From Haladaptatus sp. QDMS2 (GTDB taxonomy: Archaea; Halobacteriota; Halobacteria; Halobacteriales; Halococcaceae): 64,000 bases of DNA. The translations under genes and the position numbers were made by a program. The stretch lies in contig NZ_CP119791.1 in the NCBI RefSeq assembly GCF_029338295.1, positions 2,480,001 to 2,544,000 of the forward strand. The letters are read 5' to 3'. Of the stretch, positions 1 through 8,364 are shown piece by piece. The notes under the pieces were generated by a model that ran no database searches, had not been told where the DNA came from, and worked only from the letters and a program-made list of their open reading frames with translations. Position 1 is the first letter of the stretch. Every line of letters begins with the position of its first letter.

Positions 1-1063
1 CGAGGCTGGCGTAGGCCGGGCGCTCCTGACCGGGGTACGGTGACTCGGGAACGACGCGCTCCCACTCGCCGGAGTTCGTGTCCTCGAAGGTCACGTCAGT
101 CGGCTGGTCTTCCCCGTACTTCTGCGGGTAGATAATCTGCTCTGAGCTGTTCGGTAAGTCGCTGTAGAGTCCGTTTACGCCGTCCCAGCCCTGCGTGCGG
201 TGAATTTGGCCGACGAAGCCGGGACCGTCGCTGTACGGGAAGAAGTTGAGGAAGTAGATTCCCCAGTGGAAGTCGTCTGGTACCCCGCCACCGCCGCCGG
301 AGTCGGGTGCTTCGAGGCACTCCCATTCGCCGCCACAGCGTTCCATGTAGAGGCGCTGGACGTAGTTTGCCTCACCCTCGATGAGGCCGTTGCGACCGTT
401 GTGGAGTTCGCGGGTCGGACGGGAGATGCGAGAGAGGTTGAAGTGCTGGTCCTGGAGGGCGTGGACGAGTTCGTGAGAGAGCGTCCCCTCAGCGTCGAGC
501 GACGGGGTGTCTGAGTTCGCCACGATGACGATGGCGTCCTCCTTCGGGCTGAAGTAGCCGAGGACGTTCGAACCGCGGTTCGTATTCTGGACATCGAGAG
601 CGTCTCTGTCCTCGCCGACGAAGAACATCGCCTCGAACTTCGTGTTGTCGAATGCGCGGAAGGCGTCGGTGTAGTTCTCGTTCGACTGGTTCTGGTACTC
701 TGCACGGGTGATGATTTCGACGGGAACCGTCTCCTGGAATTCGAGTTCGCGGACGTGCTCGACGCGGGCCATCGCTCGGGCAACGATGGCGTCGAGTTCC
801 GTCTCGTTCAGGCCGTCGTCGGTGTTGACCGACAACTGGGCGTCGTGCCAGTAGCCGTTCTCCCAGCCGAGGACGTCAGATTCGGGGTCGGGCCGCGGCG
901 TGGGAGCGGGCGTCTGCGTGCCGGGAGAATCGGTCGTCGGTGCGGCGGTCGACGGCGTGGAGGGCGTCTCCGTCGTCGTGTCGGTCTGCTCTCCAGTCAG
1001 TCCGGCGCTGCACCCAGAGAGAACGAGGAGGAGTGCAACGAGGACGCTGGCCAGTGCTCGCAT
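1..1063 (-). CDS. secreted HExxH lipoprotein, Hvo_1808-like (partial)
   Basis: The gene starts at the ATG at 1063 and runs off the left edge, so about 354 N-terminal residues are visible and the C-terminus is missing. Residues 1-17 form a hydrophobic signal peptide ending in a lipobox (Leu-Ser-Gly before Cys18). A Thr/Pro-rich linker follows, typical of haloarchaeal anchored lipoproteins. HELVH at residues 197-201 matches the HExxH zinc-metalloprotease signature and is followed by ALQDQHF. The arrangement resembles the Hvo_1808 family of surface proteins, a name recalled rather than searched. The product should sit on the outer face of the membrane. Protease activity is inferred from the motif only. 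Confidence 0.75.
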   Translation of the reverse strand, partial: MRALASVLVALLLVLSGCSAGLTGEQTDTTTETPSTPSTAAPTTDSPGTQTPAPTPRPDPESDVLGWENGYWHDAQLSVNTDDGLNETELDAIVARAMARVEHVRELEFQETVPVEIITRAEYQNQSNENYTDAFRAFDNTKFEAMFFVGEDRDALDVQNTNRGSNVLGYFSPKEDAIVIVANSDTPSLDAEGTLSHELVHALQDQHFNLSRISRPTRELHNGRNGLIEGEANYVQRLYMERCGGEWECLEAPDSGGGGGVPDDFHWGIYFLNFFPYSDGPGFVGQIHRTQGWDGVNGLYSDLPNSSEQIIYPQKYGEDQPTDVTFEDTNSGEWERVVPESPYPGQERPAYASL

Positions 1064-1121
1064 ACCCCCATAGACGGGCCTGAGCGTGAAAAAGTACCCG
1101 CCGTGTCAGAATTCGTCGCGA

Positions 1122-1138
1122 GCCAGTTTTTTGCTGGC
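1122..1138 (+). promoter_or_regulatory. TATA-like element inside an inverted repeat
   Basis: GCCAG and CTGGC form a perfect 5-bp inverted repeat around TTTTTTG. The T-run is centred about 28 nt before the ATG at 1158, the usual TATA-to-start distance for a leaderless haloarchaeal transcript. Confidence 0.5.
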
Positions 1139-1157
1139 GGCGAACGCACTCTCCAGC

Positions 1158-1742
1158 ATGAACCTCGACCCAGCCAGAGTCGCCGTCGTCGTCGTCGACA
1201 TGCAAAACGGGTTCTGTCACCCCGACGGCAGCCTCTACGCGCCCGGCAGCGAGGCCGTCGTAGACGACGTGGCCTCACTCGTCGCCGACGCGAGAGCAGC
1301 AGGCGCGACCATCGTCTACACCCGAGACGTCCACCCGCCCGAGCAGTTCGACGACGCCCACTACTACGACGAGTTCGCGCGGTGGGGCGAACACGTCGTA
1401 GAGGGAACCTGGGAGACCGAACTCGTCGCCGACCTCGACGTGCGCGACGAAGACCACATCGTCGTGAAACACACCTACGATGCCTTCTACCAGACCGATT
1501 TAGAGGGGTTTCTCGACGCGCACGGCATCGACGACCTCCTGATTTGCGGGACGCTCGCGAACGTCTGCGTGCTGCACACGGCGTCGAGTGCGGGCCTTCG
1601 GGACTTCCGCCCGATGATCGTCCGCGAGGCCGTCGGCGCTATCGAAGACGCCCACAAACAGTACGCCCTCGACCACGCGGACTGGCTGTTCGGCGAGGTG
1701 ATTTCACGGGCGGACGTGGCGTTCAGGACTGAAACAGTCTGA
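1158..1742 (+). CDS. cysteine hydrolase, isochorismatase/nicotinamidase family
   Basis: This 194-residue protein has the alpha/beta fold signature of the isochorismatase-like hydrolases. The catalytic triad is visible as Asp14 (VVVVDMQNGF), Lys104 (IVVKHTYDAF) and Cys137 (GTLANVCVLH). The family includes nicotinamidase (nicotinamide to nicotinate, NAD salvage) and other amidases. Nicotinamidase is plausible because metal-ligand-like residues follow (VHPPEQF), but the substrate is not proven. The ATG at 1158 was chosen over an upstream one at 1086 because a TATA-like element lies 28 nt before it. The 3' end overlaps the convergent thioesterase gene by 20 nt. Confidence 0.85.
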   Translation: MNLDPARVAVVVVDMQNGFCHPDGSLYAPGSEAVVDDVASLVADARAAGATIVYTRDVHPPEQFDDAHYYDEFARWGEHVVEGTWETELVADLDVRDEDHIVVKHTYDAFYQTDLEGFLDAHGIDDLLICGTLANVCVLHTASSAGLRDFRPMIVREAVGAIEDAHKQYALDHADWLFGEVISRADVAFRTETV

Positions 1743-2172
1743 AGGCGGCCTGTCCGGTGGCGACTTCTTTACGCTCGCCGTCTGGCGTCTCGCTCTCGAC
1801 AGTCACCTCGACCCAGCCAATCGACGACCCAGTGCGGATGACCTCTGCGTGGGCGGTAATGTCGCTCGACGCCCGACGCAGGTAGTTCACGTTGAGGTTG
1901 ACCGTCGCCAGCGTGTCCTCGATGGGGTTTTCGAGCGTGGTTCTGAGCGCGAGGCCGCCGGCGGTGTCGATGAGCGTGGCGGCGACGCCGCCGTGAATCG
2001 TCGGCGGGTCGGACGGGTTGGTGAGTTTGTCGTCGAACGGGATAGTAAGGTCCACCTCGCCGTAGCGCACGTCCTCGACCTGCGTTCCGAGCCATGACAG
2101 GAAGCCGTGGCGCTCGTCGATGAAGTGCTGGATGGTGCTCGCGGTGCCGTCGGGAACCTGTGGCTCGCTCAT
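1723..2172 (-). CDS. PaaI family thioesterase (hotdog fold)
   Basis: The 149-residue protein is the usual length for a single hotdog-fold thioesterase. The family signature is the central helix motif around His60-Gly61-Gly62 with Asp69 (TIHGGVAATLIDTAGG), where Asp is the expected catalytic acid. Proteins of this type hydrolyse acyl- or phenylacetyl-CoA thioesters in the cytoplasm, commonly as tetramers. The neighbours give no pathway, so the acyl substrate is unknown. Confidence 0.85.
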   Translation of the reverse strand: MSEPQVPDGTASTIQHFIDERHGFLSWLGTQVEDVRYGEVDLTIPFDDKLTNPSDPPTIHGGVAATLIDTAGGLALRTTLENPIEDTLATVNLNVNYLRRASSDITAHAEVIRTGSSIGWVEVTVESETPDGERKEVATGQAAFRLFQS

Positions 2173-2339
2173 ATGCGGGTCGTTACAGGGAACTGCCTTT
2201 TAGCCTCCGCTACGAAGATTGACGGATTTCTGTGACGAACAATATTATATATTTATATGTTCAGCTACTCAATATATGGCCAGTCGCCACTGAGGGGTCG
2301 GGGGCGAAGGGGTTATGCAGTGATACTACACTGGGGTCT

Positions 2340-2345
2340 GGAGGT
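2340..2345 (+). promoter_or_regulatory. strong Shine-Dalgarno site fixing the start at 2353
   Basis: GGAGGT lies 7 nt before the ATG at 2353 and supports that start over the in-frame codon at 2257. The very AT-rich stretch at 2239-2277 is the likely promoter, giving a 5' UTR of roughly 75 nt. Confidence 0.6.
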
Positions 2346-2352
2346 CGGCTGG

Positions 2353-2775
2353 ATGGTCGCGGTTCCAATCGTAGCCGCCGCTGTCCCCGTGTTCGGGTCG
2401 GCGCTCCGGTCGGTCACTGACATCGTGCCCTGGCGAAACCACGACGACAGCGAGAACATCCACGCAGCTTGTCCCATCCTCGTCGCCCACGTGGTCAAGC
2501 GCGTTCCGCCGGACACCATCGTCAGCAACTCCTGGGCAGACCCGATAAAGGATTGCCGGGCGCTTCAGTACATTCTGCGAGAGGCGTTTCTCTCACAGAA
2601 GGTGCCGAAGCTCGTCCTCACGAAATCGGAGACCGTCCACGAGGTCAAACACGTTCTCTCGCTGTTGCCGTACACGGAGGGTGAAGAGGAGAACGAACGC
2701 GACGGCTACTACGTGAACACCAGTCAGGGTGTGGTCGTGCTCACCCTGGAAGACCCGCTCAAGAACGGGAAATAG
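2353..2775 (+). CDS. hypothetical protein, 140 aa
   Basis: I do not recognise the family. Residues 1-15 are hydrophobic (MVAVPIVAAAVPVFG) and may be a weak membrane anchor. The rest is soluble and charged, with a run of glutamates near residues 107-111. The start was chosen from a GGAGGT site 7 nt upstream, although the frame is open from 2257. An unusually AT-rich region lies upstream. The last 17 nt overlap the convergent M23-like gene. It could be a genus-restricted protein, since nothing in the sequence links it to its neighbours. Confidence 0.55.
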   Translation: MVAVPIVAAAVPVFGSALRSVTDIVPWRNHDDSENIHAACPILVAHVVKRVPPDTIVSNSWADPIKDCRALQYILREAFLSQKVPKLVLTKSETVHEVKHVLSLLPYTEGEEENERDGYYVNTSQGVVVLTLEDPLKNGK

Positions 2776-3583
2776 CGAGTTCGACACGGTCACCGACCGC
2801 GAAGTCGTGGCCGCGGACTACCAGTTTTGCGCCGAATTCGTCCTGCGAACAGAACAGCGAGAGCCCAGTGAGCGCCACGCCGTTCGCCCGGAGGGAGACA
2901 GCGTCCCACGACACGTCGCGCCCGGTGGCGACGCCCACGCGCTCGCCCGCCACCGAGACCACTTGCTCGCTCCCGTCCTCGTTTCCGAGCGCGCCGCCGC
3001 CGTTGTAATGGGGTAGACCGCCGTCGAGCACGACGCCGGGTGCCCCCTCGATGCCGGCGAAGTACTCGCCGGGGGCGGGGTGGGCCGGTGCGTCGAGTCT
3101 GATCCAGGTTTCACCGGTTTCGACCACCGTTCCGGTCCCGTCCCACGGGAGGGGGCGAACGTCGAAATCGAGGTCGATTGGCACCGACCCCGACGCCCGG
3201 TACGGGTTCGCGTCGGAGTCGCGAAAGCCGAGGTGGATGTGATTTGCGACCCACGGGGCGAAAAAGCCCGCTCTGACCATCTCGCCGAGCGGGTCGCCGA
3301 CTTCGACGTGGTCGCCAGCCTCGACTGCGGGTTCGACGTGTAACATTCGGGCCACGTAGTCGCCCGCGTCGACGAGAATGAGGTAGTCGTGTTCCGGCGA
3401 ATAGGGCTTCGGCGGCGCCCTGACGGCTCGCGTGTCGAGCACCTCGCCGGCGACGGGGGAGGGTGCGACGTTCGTCTCTGGATAGAGGTCGATGGCGCAG
3501 CCGTGGTCGTGGGCCGCGTACGGCGAGTTGTAGAGCGAAAAGCGCGGATAGCGCGCGAGCAGAGCCGAGTCGAGCGTGACCAT
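2759..3583 (-). CDS. M23/duplicated-hybrid-motif protein
   Basis: The 274-residue protein has a LytM/M23-like core in its first half. HDHGCAID (residues 25-32) and NHIHLGF (114-120) correspond in placement to the HxxxD and HxH zinc-ligand motifs of M23 peptidases. There is no signal peptide or membrane segment, so it appears cytoplasmic, and haloarchaea lack murein. A hydrolytic role on cell wall is therefore unlikely and the real function is unknown. The second half (about 130-274) is a separate all-beta-looking region. The ATG at 3583 was chosen because upstream reading is antisense to the lipoate ligase-like gene. Confidence 0.7.
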   Translation of the reverse strand: MVTLDSALLARYPRFSLYNSPYAAHDHGCAIDLYPETNVAPSPVAGEVLDTRAVRAPPKPYSPEHDYLILVDAGDYVARMLHVEPAVEAGDHVEVGDPLGEMVRAGFFAPWVANHIHLGFRDSDANPYRASGSVPIDLDFDVRPLPWDGTGTVVETGETWIRLDAPAHPAPGEYFAGIEGAPGVVLDGGLPHYNGGGALGNEDGSEQVVSVAGERVGVATGRDVSWDAVSLRANGVALTGLSLFCSQDEFGAKLVVRGHDFAVGDRVELAISRS

Positions 3584-3637
3584 CGACCGCGTGTAGCAAG
3601 GGAGAGTGTTTAGTCCCGTCGGGAAGTGGTGACACCC

Positions 3638-4321
3638 ATGCGCGTCATTCGCGGCCGGGGCGACTCCGTCGAGGCTGACCGGGCGGTGACCCGCCGAATG
3701 CTCGATTGGGTCGCTGAAAGCGAGACGCCGGCGGTCAGAGTGTGGACGCCGCACCGACAGGTCGCCTTTGGCCGCCGGGATGCGACCGCGCCGGGCTACG
3801 AGCAGGCCAGACGAGCCGCAGAAACTCACGGCTTCCCGCCAATCGAGCGCAGCGTCGGTGGCCGCGCCGTGGCCTACACCGGGACGACCGTCGCGTTCGC
3901 CCGGGCCGTCCCCGTTGCGGACACGCGAACCGGCCTGAACGACCGATACGACGCCCTCACGGCAGACGTACAGGCTGGTCTTTCGCAACTCGGCGTCCAC
4001 GCCACCGCGGGCGAACCGCCGGACTCCTTCTGTCCCGGGGCGCACTCGCTGCAAGCGTCGGGAAAACTCGTCGGCATCGCCCAGCGCATCCAGCGCGGGG
4101 CGGCCCTCGTCGCGGGTATCTGCGTCGTCACCGACCACGAGGAAATCGCGGCGGTGCTCACCGAGGTGTACGACGCCCTCGACGTACCGTTCGACCCGGA
4201 TTCGGTGGGCAGCGTCGAGCGAGCGGGCGGTCCGGCAGACCCACAGGCGACCATCGACGCGCTGGAAGCCGCACTCGCGGGGTCGGGTGACCACGACGTC
4301 GTCCCGGTCCGGGACGTTTAG
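3638..4321 (+). CDS. lipoate-protein ligase/octanoyltransferase family protein
   Basis: The 227-residue protein shows the BPL/LplA/LipB fold signature. RSVGGRAVAY (residues 71-80) matches the family RRxxGGxxV motif that holds the acyl-adenylate, and Lys143 in SGKLVGIAQR matches the invariant lysine. Cys132 (SFCPGAHS) lies where LipM-type octanoyltransferases carry a nucleophilic cysteine, so it may be a transferase rather than an ATP-dependent ligase. It would act on the lipoyl lysine of proteins such as the E2 encoded at 49175 or the glycine cleavage H protein. A TTTAG element 26 nt upstream supports the ATG at 3638 over the GTG at 3626. Confidence 0.8.
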   Translation: MRVIRGRGDSVEADRAVTRRMLDWVAESETPAVRVWTPHRQVAFGRRDATAPGYEQARRAAETHGFPPIERSVGGRAVAYTGTTVAFARAVPVADTRTGLNDRYDALTADVQAGLSQLGVHATAGEPPDSFCPGAHSLQASGKLVGIAQRIQRGAALVAGICVVTDHEEIAAVLTEVYDALDVPFDPDSVGSVERAGGPADPQATIDALEAALAGSGDHDVVPVRDV

Positions 4322-4346
4322 GGTACTCCCCAGCGCAGGTGCATCC

Positions 4347-5603
4347 ATGCTCATCACTGACGCGACGCTCGCGGACGGTCGCCGCCGCGACGTGCGAATC
4401 GAGGACGGGACGATTTCGGAAATCGGGCGCACGCTTTCTGGAGACGCGGACGTAGACGCGAGCGGGAAGCTCCTCCTGCCGGGAATGATAGACGCCCACG
4501 TTCACTTCCGGCAGCCGGGATACGACCACAAAGAGACGTGGGAATCGGGCAGTCGCTCTGCGGCCGCAGGCGGCGTGACCACCGTCGTCGACCAGCCCAA
4601 CACCTCGCCGCCGACGGTGACGGGCGAGGCGTTCGACGAGAAGGCCAAATTTGCCGAACAATCCTACGTCGACTGGGGCATCAACGGCGGCGTGACCGAA
4701 AACTGGGAGCGAAAAAGCCTGCTCTCGCGCCCGCTGTTCGCTCTCGGTGAGGTGTTTCTCGCCGACTCGACGGGGAACATGGGTATCGCCCCGGTGTTGT
4801 TCGAGGACGCCGTGAAAGCCGCGACGAAGAAGGGCATCGCCGTCACCGTCCACGCCGAGGACGCGACGCTGTTCGACGAATTGGCGAAAGAACGCGACGA
4901 TGCCGACGCCTGGAGCGCATTTCGGACGGCAGAAGCAGAGGCCGAAGCCGTCGAGTTGGCGTGTAAGGTCGGCGAGAACGTGGGCGCACAGCTCCACATC
5001 GCCCACACGAGCACGCCGGAGGGGATAGACCTCGCCGCAGAGTACGGCATGACCTGCGAAGTCTCACCCCACCACTTGCTGCTCTCGCGTTCCGATTACG
5101 AGGACCTCGGCACGTTCGGACGGATGAACCCGCCGCTGCGCATCGAACAACGTCGCGCCGCCGTCTACGAGCGCGTCGTGAACGGAACGGTGGACATGAT
5201 TGCGACCGACCACGCCCCGCACACGCGCGAAGAGAAAGACGCGAGCATCTGGGACGCGCCAAGCGGCGTGCCGGGCGTCGAAACCGCCCTCCCGCTCCTG
5301 CTCGAAGAGGCGCGCAAAGGGAATCTGACCTACGAGCGCGTCCGGCAACTCACGGCGTCGAACCCGGCGGCCGTGTTCGACCTGCCGAAGAAGGGGCGCG
5401 TGGCCGTCGGTATGGACGCAGACCTCGTGCTCGTCGATCCGGACAACAGCCGCGAAATTCGCGGCGAAGACCTGCACTCGAAGTGCAACTGGACGCCGTT
5501 CGAGGGCATGAAGGGCGTGTTCCCCGAGTGGACAATGGTTCGCGGCGAGTTGGTGTTCGAGAACGGCGCGTTCGCCGACCCGGTTGGGCAGAACGTGCGC
5601 TGA
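4347..5603 (+). CDS. pyrC: dihydroorotase
   Basis: The 418-residue amidohydrolase catalyses the third step of pyrimidine synthesis, N-carbamoyl-aspartate to dihydroorotate. Metal ligands are visible in DAHVHFRQPG (HVH at 51-53), the later HAED and IAHTST segments, and MIATDHAPHT near the C-terminal third. GVTTVVDQPNT is also typical of class I dihydroorotases. The ATG at 4347 lies about 29 nt after a GTTTAG that overlaps the stop codon of the preceding gene, so it probably has its own leaderless transcript. The pyrD gene lies 28 kb away. Confidence 0.95.
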   Translation: MLITDATLADGRRRDVRIEDGTISEIGRTLSGDADVDASGKLLLPGMIDAHVHFRQPGYDHKETWESGSRSAAAGGVTTVVDQPNTSPPTVTGEAFDEKAKFAEQSYVDWGINGGVTENWERKSLLSRPLFALGEVFLADSTGNMGIAPVLFEDAVKAATKKGIAVTVHAEDATLFDELAKERDDADAWSAFRTAEAEAEAVELACKVGENVGAQLHIAHTSTPEGIDLAAEYGMTCEVSPHHLLLSRSDYEDLGTFGRMNPPLRIEQRRAAVYERVVNGTVDMIATDHAPHTREEKDASIWDAPSGVPGVETALPLLLEEARKGNLTYERVRQLTASNPAAVFDLPKKGRVAVGMDADLVLVDPDNSREIRGEDLHSKCNWTPFEGMKGVFPEWTMVRGELVFENGAFADPVGQNVR

Positions 5604-5604
5604 G

Positions 5605-5621
5605 CGAGAGTTTTGCTCTCG
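5605..5621 (+). promoter_or_regulatory. TATA-like element inside a perfect inverted repeat
   Basis: CGAGAG and CTCTCG flank TTTTG. The T-run is centred 27 nt before the ATG at 5640. The repeat starts just after the pyrC stop codon, so it could also act at the 3' end of pyrC mRNA. Confidence 0.45.
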
Positions 5622-5639
5622 GGGCGCGTAGCAACGTGA

Positions 5640-6059
5640 ATGGCCGAAATTCCCCCGGAGTTCCACGACCTGTTCGAGGGGCGGGCCTTCGCCCAGTTCG
5701 CCTCCGTCCTCCCCGACGGCACCCCCCACGTCGTCCCCATGTGGGTCGAGTACGAAGACGGCTTTCTCTACGTGAACACGGTGACGGGCAACCGCAAACA
5801 TCGGAACGTCGAACGCGACCCCCACGTCTCGATTGCGATTAGCGACCCCGAGAACCCGTATCGCTACCTCCACATCCGCGGCGAAGTCGTCGAAATGCGC
5901 GAAGACGTCGACCGTGAGCATCTGAACAAACTCGCAGAGCGGTACACGGGCGTCAGAAAGTATCCGCGAGATGCGTCGAACGAACCCGGACGCACGATTT
6001 TGAAGATTCGCCCCGATGCGGTTATGGGGCGTGCGCCGCCGACGCGCCAGCGTCGTTAG
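5640..6059 (+). CDS. PPOX-class flavin/F420-dependent protein
   Basis: The 139-residue protein matches the pyridoxamine-phosphate-oxidase-like split barrel. It contains the N-terminal FAQFASVLPDGTPHVVPMWV strand pair, VTGNRKHRNVERDP and a YLHIRGEVVEM strand, all characteristic of the PPOX class F420-dependent group. These proteins bind FMN or F420 and reduce diverse cytoplasmic substrates. No substrate can be assigned. The stop codon overlaps the convergent membrane-protein gene by 4 nt. Confidence 0.85.
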   Translation: MAEIPPEFHDLFEGRAFAQFASVLPDGTPHVVPMWVEYEDGFLYVNTVTGNRKHRNVERDPHVSIAISDPENPYRYLHIRGEVVEMREDVDREHLNKLAERYTGVRKYPRDASNEPGRTILKIRPDAVMGRAPPTRQRR

Positions 6060-6397
6060 ACGAACGACGCGACGACCGCGCCGAGCATTACACCCGCGCC
6101 GAACCCGGCGATGCGGGCCATCGCCCGGCGAGAATCTGCTTCTGTCCACTCTGACGACTCTGAGAGGTACGACTGCATCGTCTCGATGGAGCGACCCATG
6201 AACACGGAGCCGGTCCAGCCAAGCGTGGCGAAGCCGAGCGCGAGCGCCCCGAGGGCGAACACCTGATTGACGGCGAACGTGGCGTCACCCAGCCAGAGGC
6301 CGTAGGCGAGCGTGCCGACGACGCCGACGGCGAGGCCGACGAGGCCAGCCCCACCCAGCAGTCGGATGCGCGGGCGAAGCCACGCGAGCAGGTCCAT
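6056..6397 (-). CDS. small membrane protein of unknown function
   Basis: The 113-residue protein has three hydrophobic segments, at about residues 13-33, 42-65 and 92-113, with a charged loop (SESSEWTEADSRRAM) between the last two. Its ATG overlaps the stop codon of the upstream permease gene (TGATG), so it is the last cistron of the peptide-transporter operon and is probably translationally coupled to it. I do not recognise the family. It could be an accessory transporter subunit, but that rests only on position. Confidence 0.75.
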   Translation of the reverse strand: MDLLAWLRPRIRLLGGAGLVGLAVGVVGTLAYGLWLGDATFAVNQVFALGALALGFATLGWTGSVFMGRSIETMQSYLSESSEWTEADSRRAMARIAGFGAGVMLGAVVASFV

Positions 6398-7311
6398 CAG
6401 TCGATGGCGTCGCGCATCCGTGGGTCCAGTGCATCGCGCATCCCGTCACCAAGGAGGTTGAATCCGAGGACGGTGATGGCGAGGAACAGGCCGGGGAAGA
6501 ACGACCACCACCAGATGCCAGAGAGCAGGCCCTTGTTGACCCCGTTCGAGAGCATCAGCCCCCACGACGGCGTCCCGGGCGCGGCACCGAAGCCGAGGAA
6601 CGAGAGCGCCGCAAGGTCGATGATGGCGAGGCCGAAGTTGAGCGTACTCTGGACCGTGATGGGCGCGAGCGTGTTCGGCAGGATGTGGCGGAACAACACC
6701 CGCGGGTCGCGTGCGCCGAGCGCGACGGTGGCGTCCACGTACTCGTCTTCGAGCACTTTGAGCGCCGCCCCGCGGACGACGCGTGCGAAACGCGGCGTGT
6801 AGACGAGGGTGAGCGCGATGACCACCTTCCAGAGTCCCGCGCCGAAGATGGCGACGAGCGCCAGTGCGAGCAGGAGCGATGGGAACGCGAGCAGCACGTC
6901 CATCGTCCGCATGATGACGTTGTCCGTGAGGTCGGAGTAGTAGGCGGCCATGATGCCGAGCGTGATGCCCGCCACCGTCGAGAGGCCGACCGTGATGGTC
7001 CCGAACTTCATCGCCAGCCACGCGCCGTACATGACGCGCGGGAAGATGTCGCGGGCCTGCCCGTCCGTCCCGAACCAGAATTCGGCCGACGGTGCGGCGC
7101 GGTCGGGGTTCGTCCCGAGTTGCGACGTGGTAATCGCACCGACGTCGATGAACAACCGTGCGTAGATGGCGATGACCAGCATCGAGAAGATGATGAGCAG
7201 GCCAGCGACGGCGAGCCGGTTCGACAGGAGTTCAGAGAGGAACGGCGAGGCTTGCAGGCGGTCGAGAAGGCCGCGGTCGTTCCGTTGCTTGGTTTTGGTT
7301 TCCGTACTCAT
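6397..7311 (-). CDS. dppC: ABC transporter permease, DppC/OppC type
   Basis: The 304-residue integral membrane protein has an N-terminal extension and one transmembrane segment (about 32-52) ahead of the five-helix permease core. The cytoplasmic EAA loop that docks the ATPase is seen at VALGARDPRVLFRHILPN. This matches the second permease of the peptide/nickel family. Its ATG overlaps the stop of the dppB-like gene by 4 nt (ATGA) and its stop overlaps the next start. Peptides, nickel or other solutes are all possible substrates, and context does not separate them. Confidence 0.9.
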   Translation of the reverse strand: MSTETKTKQRNDRGLLDRLQASPFLSELLSNRLAVAGLLIIFSMLVIAIYARLFIDVGAITTSQLGTNPDRAAPSAEFWFGTDGQARDIFPRVMYGAWLAMKFGTITVGLSTVAGITLGIMAAYYSDLTDNVIMRTMDVLLAFPSLLLALALVAIFGAGLWKVVIALTLVYTPRFARVVRGAALKVLEDEYVDATVALGARDPRVLFRHILPNTLAPITVQSTLNFGLAIIDLAALSFLGFGAAPGTPSWGLMLSNGVNKGLLSGIWWWSFFPGLFLAITVLGFNLLGDGMRDALDPRMRDAID

Positions 7312-8324
7312 TGTTCGATCCTCGGGTCAAGGTAGCTGTAGGTGATGTCGACGCCCAGGTTCACGAGCGTGAACAGGAACGCGAAGGTGAGGACTGTCCC
7401 CTGCACGACCGGATAGTCGCCCACCTCGATGGCCTCGACGAGCAGCGTGCCGATGCCGTTGAGCGAGAACACCGTCTCGGTCAGCACCGCGCCGCCGAGC
7501 AGCGTCCCGAACTGAATCCCGATGACCGTGATGACCGGGATTAGCGCGTTCTTGAAGCCGTGTTTCATCAGCGTGATTTTCACGCCCTGACCCTTCGCGC
7601 GGGCGGTGCGGATGTAGTCCTGGCGGACGACTTCGAGCATCGACGAGCGCATCATCCGCGAGAGCAGCGCCATCGAGTAGATACCGATGACGCAGGCCGG
7701 CAGGATGAGGTGGTGGACCGCCGAGAAGAACGCGTCGTACTGCCCGTACAGGAGCGTGTCTATCGTCAGTAGGCCCGTGATGGGTTCCGGCGTCGAGAAC
7801 AGCGGCGAGATGCGCCGGCCCGTCGGGAAGACGTCGTACTGCTGGGCAAGCAGTAGGATGAGCAGCGGCCCGCTCCAGAAGATGGGGACGCTGATGCCGG
7901 TGAGCGCGCCGATTCGCGTGAAGTGGTCGGTCAGGGAGTCCTGTTTGACCGCCGAAATCACGCCGAGTGGAATCCCGAGCAGGATACCGATTATCTGCCC
8001 GTACAGCGCGAGTTCGAGCGTGACGGGGATGCGAGTCTGGAGCAACTGCTGGACGCTCGAGTCCTTGTCGATGACGAACGAGTTTCCGAACTCGAACTGC
8101 GCCGCGTCGACGAGGAAGCGCCCGTACTGGACGTAGATTGGGTCGTTCAAACCGAGTTGATTCTCTATCTGTCTGACTGCCTCCTCTGTGGCCCGTTGCC
8201 CAGCGATGACGCGCGCCGGGTTGCCCGGCGCGAGGTGGAGGATTGCAAAGACGAGCGTCGCGACTCCGAACAACACCGGAATCAGCAACAGGAGTCGCTT
8301 TGCAACGAACCGCTTTGAGACCAT
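7308..8324 (-). CDS. dppB: ABC transporter permease, DppB/OppB type
   Basis: The 338-residue permease begins with the typical first transmembrane helix (LLLLIPVLFGVATLVFAILH) followed by PGNPARVIAG and a long external region. The EAA loop is ARAKGQGVKITLMKHGFKNA. It forms the channel heterodimer with the DppC-like protein. It lies 40 nt after the receptor gene and overlaps the next permease by 4 nt, so the receptor-permease-permease order is one operon. Confidence 0.9.
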   Translation of the reverse strand: MVSKRFVAKRLLLLIPVLFGVATLVFAILHLAPGNPARVIAGQRATEEAVRQIENQLGLNDPIYVQYGRFLVDAAQFEFGNSFVIDKDSSVQQLLQTRIPVTLELALYGQIIGILLGIPLGVISAVKQDSLTDHFTRIGALTGISVPIFWSGPLLILLLAQQYDVFPTGRRISPLFSTPEPITGLLTIDTLLYGQYDAFFSAVHHLILPACVIGIYSMALLSRMMRSSMLEVVRQDYIRTARAKGQGVKITLMKHGFKNALIPVITVIGIQFGTLLGGAVLTETVFSLNGIGTLLVEAIEVGDYPVVQGTVLTFAFLFTLVNLGVDITYSYLDPRIEQ

Positions 8325-8364
8325 AGTTCACTAAAAACGAAGTTCAATCAAAAATTGCCCGATT

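Noticed and set aside
1723-1742. overlap of convergent 3' ends as a special antisense system (also at 2759, 6056, 16390, 20567, 32169 and 33721)
   Set aside because: Short convergent overlaps are common in compact haloarchaeal genomes and need no special explanation.
4158-5006. 282-codon open frame antisense to dihydroorotase
   Set aside because: Its translation is Arg- and Cys-rich with no recognisable domain, while the plus strand carries a complete dihydroorotase.
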